Assembly: GCA_021793405.1 (NCBI GenBank)
Contig: JAJYSV010000008.1
Location: 33,604-97,603 of the forward strand
Source of the DNA: Acidobacteriota bacterium
GTDB lineage: Bacteria > Acidobacteriota > Terriglobia > Terriglobales > Acidobacteriaceae
Direction of reading: 5' to 3'
DNA length: 64,000 bases
Shown: positions 60,305-64,000 of the stretch, piece by piece
Position numbering within the stretch: the stretch's first letter is position 1
How the letters are laid out: every line of letters starts with the position of its first letter
The notes under the pieces: generated by a model
What the model was told of the DNA's origin: nothing
The model's input: the letters and a program-made list of their open reading frames with translations, nothing else
Databases searched by the model: none
Translations under genes and position numbers: made by a program

Positions 60305-61573
60305 ATGGATGATCCAAGAAATAATAAGTCCATAGACGGACCGCTTCACAAACCCGAAAAAGTTTCCGATGTTGGCGTGCCTCAGAGGGTTCTTGACGAT
60401 TTGGCGCTGAAGGCCCTCTATTTGTTCGGTCCACTCTCGCTTCTTGAGCTGTCCAGGCACATCCGGCTAAGCTTGAGCATTGTCGAGGAACTGTTTGTCC
60501 GAATGAGGACCCAACAGCTCTGCGAAGTTACCGGCATGTCCCATAATGTTTCGGATATAGCGATCACGTCCCAGGGCAGATCCCGGGCATTGGAGTTGCT
60601 GTCCCAATGTCAGTATGCGGGCGCTGCGCCGGTGTCTCTCGAAAGCTATGTGAAGCAGGTCCATCTGCAGAGCGCTCGCGACATCGAAGTGCATCAGCCC
60701 GATGTCGAACGAGCCTTTGCTCATCTTGTGCTGGACAGCAGAATACTGTCGCAGCTCGGAACAGGACTGAATTCGGGCACCTCAATTTTCCTCTACGGAC
60801 CGACTGGAGTCGGAAAGACCGTGATCGCGGAAACTTTGTCGCGCGTGGTTGCCGAGGACAAGGTATGGATACCGTACGCGGTGGAAGTCGATGGCCAAGT
60901 CATCACCGTCTACGATCCCGTGGTCCACAAGGCCGTCGCTGAACCTGTGGCTTGGGAGAGCGACTGGCGCTGGGTGCTCTGCGACCGTCCCGCGGTCCTC
61001 GTCGGCGGCGAGCTGACGGGCGAGATGCTGAACCTGCAATTCAATCCGATCACGAAATTCTATGTCGGCCCGGTACCAATGAAAGCCAACAATGGGGTCC
61101 TAATCATCGACGATTTCGGACGGCAGCGGCTGCAACCGGAAGCGCTCCTGAACCGCTGGATCGTTCCACTTGATCGCAGGACCGACTTTCTCAGCCTGGC
61201 AGGTGGGAAAACAATTGAAATCCCATTTGAGATATTGGTGGTGTTTGCAACCAACTTGGACCCTTCTCAGTTGCTGGATGAGGCCTTCTTGCGGAGAATC
61301 CACACGAAGATCAAAATAGGTGCGGTTTCCGACGGCCAGTTCCAGGAGATTTTTCGCCGGGTCGCCAGCGAGTATGCACTTGAATACGATGTGGAGGTTC
61401 TCCAAGGCTTGGTCGATGTGATCCGCAGCCACTCAGACTTGCTGCGGCCATGTTACGCGAGGGACCTGGTGAATCAGATTCGTTGGTTCGCCAGATACGA
61501 AGGCAGAAAGCCGTACATCGACCGCGCGGCTGTGATGCGCGTTGCTGAAGCTTATTTTCTGTCCGCTTCCTGA
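60305..61573 (+). CDS. winged-helix AAA-type ATPase of unknown function
   Basis: The 422-residue protein couples an N-terminal winged helix (about 28-90; LLELSRHIRLSLSIVEELFVRM) to an AAA+ domain. Walker A is LYGPTGVGKTVIAE (about 164-177), Walker B VLIIDDFGRQ, and sensor-like ATNLDPSQLLDEAFLRRI. A C-terminal helical region (about 330-420, ends PYIDRAAVMRVAEAYFLSA) follows. Homologous proteins are widespread in Acidobacteriota and Deltaproteobacteria, sometimes called 'ATP-binding protein', but no role has been shown to my knowledge. GGAGGA precedes ATG 60305. It stands alone, close to rarA, which faces it. Confidence 0.8.
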   Translation: MDDPRNNKSIDGPLHKPEKVSDVGVPQRVLDDLALKALYLFGPLSLLELSRHIRLSLSIVEELFVRMRTQQLCEVTGMSHNVSDIAITSQGRSRALELLSQCQYAGAAPVSLESYVKQVHLQSARDIEVHQPDVERAFAHLVLDSRILSQLGTGLNSGTSIFLYGPTGVGKTVIAETLSRVVAEDKVWIPYAVEVDGQVITVYDPVVHKAVAEPVAWESDWRWVLCDRPAVLVGGELTGEMLNLQFNPITKFYVGPVPMKANNGVLIIDDFGRQRLQPEALLNRWIVPLDRRTDFLSLAGGKTIEIPFEILVVFATNLDPSQLLDEAFLRRIHTKIKIGAVSDGQFQEIFRRVASEYALEYDVEVLQGLVDVIRSHSDLLRPCYARDLVNQIRWFARYEGRKPYIDRAAVMRVAEAYFLSAS

Positions 61574-61590
61574 AGATAACTGCATAACGG

Positions 61591-62943
61591 CTATTTGCGA
61601 TTTCGCTTGCGCATGCTTGCAATCTCTTCCATGCGCTGTTGCAGCATTTTTTCGCGGCCGCGATCCGTCGGCTGGTAATATTTGCGTCCGATCAAACCCG
61701 GCGGCAGGCAATCCATGTCGGAGACGGCGCCCTCCTCATCGTGTGCGTAGCGATAGCCTTTGCCATAGTCGAGCGACTCCATCAGCCGCGTGGGCGCGTT
61801 GCGCAAATGCAGTGGCACCGGCTCCGCTCGCGTCTGTTCGACATCGCGCGTGACTGCGCCGTAGGCGGTGTACAGCGCGTTCGACTTGGGCGCGAGCGCG
61901 AGATACACGGCTGCCTGGGCCAGCGCCAGATCGCCCTCCGGGCTGCCGAGAAAATCCATCGAATCGCGCGCGGAAAGTGCCAGGTTGAGCGCTTCCGGCG
62001 CGGCGAGTCCAATGTCCTCCGAGGCCATGCGCACCAACCGGCGCGCCAGATACATGGGGTCTTCTCCGGAGCGCAACATGCGCGCCAGCCAATAGAGGGC
62101 CGCATCCGGGTCGCTGTTGCGGATGGACTTATGCAGCGCGGAGATGAGGTTGTAATGTTCCTCACCGCTCTTGTCATAGAGCAGCGTTTTCTGTTGCACG
62201 GCGTCGGCAATCAGTTTGCCGTCGAGGGCAGAATGACCCGCACTCGCAGCCAGCCGGGTCGCGGCTTCCAGCACGTTGTAGGCGCGACGCACATCACCAT
62301 TCGCATACCCGGCGATTACGTTCAGCGCATCCTCTGGAGCGGTGATGCCGAACCCGCCCAGGCCGCGTTCCGTGTCTGCAAGCGCCATATGCAGCAGCGC
62401 AACAATCTGCTCATCACTCAGCGCCTCCAGCACGTAGACGCGGCAGCGGGAGAGCAGCGCGGCATTCAGCTCGAAGGAGGGATTCTCGGTCGTGGCTCCA
62501 ATCAGCCGGATGGCCCCGCGCTCGACGTAGGGGAGAAAGGCATCCTGCTGGCTCCGGTTGAAGCGGTGAATCTCGTCGATAAATAAGATCGTCCGCATAC
62601 CGGCGGAGGCAGCCTGATCGGCTTCCGCCATCACCTGCTTGATCTCTTTGATTCCGCTGACGACGGCGGAAAATTCGATGAAGGTGGCCTGGGTGGTGTG
62701 GGCGATGATTTTGGCCAGCGTCGTTTTCCCCACGCCTGGCGGCCCCCACAGGATCATCGACGTTGTGTCGTCCGTTTCCAACTGCAAGCGCAGGGCTTTG
62801 CCGGGCGCGAGCAGATGTTCCTGGCCGACGAACTCGTCGAGTGTGCGGGGACGCATCCGCTCGGCTAACGGGCGTTGTCGCAGATCGGTCGGGACGCCCT
62901 TCGAATAAGCAGGATCATCCGGGAAAGTGTCGAAGAGGCTCAT
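61591..62943 (-). CDS. rarA: replication-associated recombination protein A (RarA/MgsA)
   Basis: RarA is a clamp-loader-like AAA+ ATPase that acts at stalled replication forks. The 450-residue protein starts MSLFDTFPDDPAYSKG and shows the family's LAERMRPRTLDEFVGQEHLL, Walker A LWGPPGVGKTT, Walker B ILFIDEIHRFN, sensor ATTENPSFELN, and the Rep-like C-terminal domain ending RGREKMLQQRMEEI. Length is typical. ATG 62943 overlaps the upstream stop by four bases (ATGA), so it is coupled to the RNA methyltransferase gene. Confidence 0.96.
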   Translation of the reverse strand: MSLFDTFPDDPAYSKGVPTDLRQRPLAERMRPRTLDEFVGQEHLLAPGKALRLQLETDDTTSMILWGPPGVGKTTLAKIIAHTTQATFIEFSAVVSGIKEIKQVMAEADQAASAGMRTILFIDEIHRFNRSQQDAFLPYVERGAIRLIGATTENPSFELNAALLSRCRVYVLEALSDEQIVALLHMALADTERGLGGFGITAPEDALNVIAGYANGDVRRAYNVLEAATRLAASAGHSALDGKLIADAVQQKTLLYDKSGEEHYNLISALHKSIRNSDPDAALYWLARMLRSGEDPMYLARRLVRMASEDIGLAAPEALNLALSARDSMDFLGSPEGDLALAQAAVYLALAPKSNALYTAYGAVTRDVEQTRAEPVPLHLRNAPTRLMESLDYGKGYRYAHDEEGAVSDMDCLPPGLIGRKYYQPTDRGREKMLQQRMEEIASMRKRNRK

Positions 62944-63767
62944 GGCTTGCCCTGGAGGGATGCCTGGCTACGCTGGCGCGATGCCTCGCAAAGCAAAATC
63001 GACGCGGCGATGGCGGCATTCAGAGATTCCACGTTTCCGGGACATGGAATGTGGACAGTTGCTTGGCAGAGGGACAGAATCTCATTCGAGATCCCCGCAC
63101 CCTCATTGCCTATGGCGAAGGCCATTGGTCCGCGCAGATCTGCATCAAAGATGGAGTTTCCGGCGTTGGCAACGCATGCGGATAGGGGAATTTGTTTCTC
63201 TTGCAGTCGCCTTAGCGGCGCGAGGTCGTCCAGGGAAACGACGGGCAGGCGAAAACTCGAACCGGCAGAGGCCCGCAGAGCTTTCTGGTTCCAAGGACTG
63301 ACGCTTCCCGGCGTCAACAGAACTCCGGTCGCTGCGAATGCTTCGGCCGAGCGGATTATGGTGCCCACATTGCCCGGATCTTGCAGTCCTGCCAGGATAA
63401 CGAGGCGGGGACAGTTTGCCTCCAGCAGCGATTTCAGAGTCCACTGCGGTAACTCGACTAAAGCGGCGACGCCTTGCGGAGAGTCGGTAGCGCAGGCGTG
63501 ATCGAAGGCGTCGGCAGCTACGGGAAAAATCTGTGCATACTCGAACGACCGCCAGATTTTTTCCGCAACACGGTCCTCACGCAGGAACAATGAGACGAAC
63601 CGAAGGTGGCTGCGCTGGGCTTCCTCGACCAGATGGTCCCCTTCGAGGGCGATCCATCGATCCGGACCAAGAGACGGCCGCTGAAGACGCTGGCGCAGGT
63701 CCTTCAACCTGGCGTTCTGACGGCTGCGGATGATTTCAGAGGAAGCGGAGGCCACGAAGTCCGGCAT
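62940..63767 (-). CDS. TrmH/SpoU-family RNA 2'-O-methyltransferase
   Basis: The 275-residue SPOUT enzyme methylates ribose of tRNA or rRNA. An N-terminal substrate-binding domain (about 15-95, SRQNARLKDLRQRLQRPSLG, WIALEGDHLVEEAQRS) precedes the knotted domain, with motif 1 LVILAGLQDPGNVGTIIRSAEA, motif 2 FAIGNEGAGISNEIL and motif 3 IPCPGNVESLNAAIAASILL. It is closest to the RlmB/TsnR-like group; the exact target is not clear. ATG 63767 starts the domain, whereas the longer frame to 63884 seems spurious. rarA follows in overlap. Confidence 0.9.
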   Translation of the reverse strand: MPDFVASASSEIIRSRQNARLKDLRQRLQRPSLGPDRWIALEGDHLVEEAQRSHLRFVSLFLREDRVAEKIWRSFEYAQIFPVAADAFDHACATDSPQGVAALVELPQWTLKSLLEANCPRLVILAGLQDPGNVGTIIRSAEAFAATGVLLTPGSVSPWNQKALRASAGSSFRLPVVSLDDLAPLRRLQEKQIPLSACVANAGNSIFDADLRGPMAFAIGNEGAGISNEILSLCQATVHIPCPGNVESLNAAIAASILLCEASRQRSQASLQGKP

Positions 63768-63923
63768 ACTTGGCGATTTTACGCCCGCACTGACGCAACC
63801 CTTTCGTCGGCGATACGATTCCAGCCTTGCAGGCTTCGTCGAACAGGTATCATGGGTGCAAGCTTGAAAATACGTCGAAGCCAAAACTTTCGACCCAGAA
63901 CTCGCTGCTTCGGAGAGACCAGT

Positions 63924-64000
63924 TTGTCAGCGGAAATACTGCGCGTACATCCGGATGAGCCCGAACCGGAAAAGATCGAATATATAGTTCGCTGCCTGCA
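63924..64000 (+). CDS. start of L-threonylcarbamoyladenylate synthase (Sua5/YrdC), cut by window edge
   Basis: TTG 63924 follows GGAGAG and begins MSAEILRVHPDEPEPEKIEY, then IVRCLQ runs off the right edge. The VHPDEPxPExIxxxxxxL pattern is the usual start of Sua5/YwlC proteins, which make the tRNA t6A precursor. Only 25 codons are visible, so the call rests on this N terminus alone. It is divergent from the TrmH-family gene with a 156-base gap. Confidence 0.65.
   Translation, partial: MSAEILRVHPDEPEPEKIEYIVRCL

Noticed and set aside
1..64000. CRISPR arrays, tRNA and rRNA genes, phage or IS elements
   Set aside because: I looked for direct-repeat arrays, tRNA-like TTCGA loops and transposase motifs in the gaps and found none; a dedicated tRNA search could confirm.

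Overview
The window looks like a chromosomal segment of an Acidobacteriota bacterium, most likely class Terriglobia. The indicators are an Oar-type TonB-dependent receptor with an N-terminal carboxypeptidase-regulatory domain, a DUF4382/DUF5666-type lipoprotein, a zinc-dependent phospholipase C-like protein, a GC-rich Gram-negative gene set and a typical acidobacterial intergenic repeat. This taxonomic call is inference from gene content; there is no rRNA in the window. I see no CRISPR array, prophage, insertion sequence, tRNA or rRNA. Most of the window is ordinary chromosomal housekeeping and envelope biology.

Layout. 1-2.9 kb: a 5'-truncated phospholipase C-like gene, a DoxX-like membrane protein and an exported START-like protein. 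2.9-7 kb (minus): ssb and a large Oar-type receptor with its own promoter. 7.2-11 kb (minus): a compact cluster of ctaB (heme O synthase), an ABC-2 exporter, a DUF420 protein and a small membrane protein, probably tied to heme/cytochrome oxidase biogenesis. 11.4-12.9 kb: a cell-surface lipoprotein with an unusual upstream array of GTTAC boxes, followed by a REP/MITE-like repeat. 13.1-17.1 kb (minus): AI-2E family permease, shikimate kinase with a non-standard start, an ECF sigma factor with a small zinc anti-sigma factor, and a ThiF/MoeB-like enzyme. 17.3-25.5 kb (plus): a tightly overlapping outer-membrane assembly operon of a seven-POTRA Omp85 protein, a SurA-N-like periplasmic chaperone without a PPIase domain, and a TamB-like protein.

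25.7-34 kb: triple-BON protein, DHA2 drug exporter, UbiA prenyltransferase, CsbD-like and DUF5670-like stress proteins, prephenate dehydratase and Lon. 33.9-41.4 kb (mostly minus): proC, a DUF885 protein, a single-domain response regulator on plus, then the conserved dnaX-ybaB-recR operon with a good terminator, and a SET-domain protein with a lysine-rich tail. 41.5-47.2 kb: a low-complexity TPR protein, prepilin peptidase, mazG, a GNAT acyltransferase plus OSBS/N-succinylamino-acid racemase pair, and an exported protein of unknown function. 47.4-54.6 kb: methyltransferase, ThiO-like oxidase, cytochrome P450, UPF0173 hydrolase, a small AT-hook protein, an APC-permease/USP fusion and a 43-residue membrane peptide.

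54.7-64 kb: lnt, prfB with its classical +1 programmed frameshift, a CoA-binding protein, a DsbD-type thiol transporter, a winged-helix AAA ATPase of unknown role, rarA, a TrmH-family RNA methyltransferase, and the first codons of a probable Sua5/YrdC gene running off the right edge.

No single locus is an unmistakable new system. The best candidates for follow-up are the seven-POTRA Omp85/SurA-N/TamB operon, the GNAT-racemase pair (possibly D-amino-acid handling), the SET and AT-hook proteins (possible chromatin-like biology), and the wHTH-AAA ATPase.
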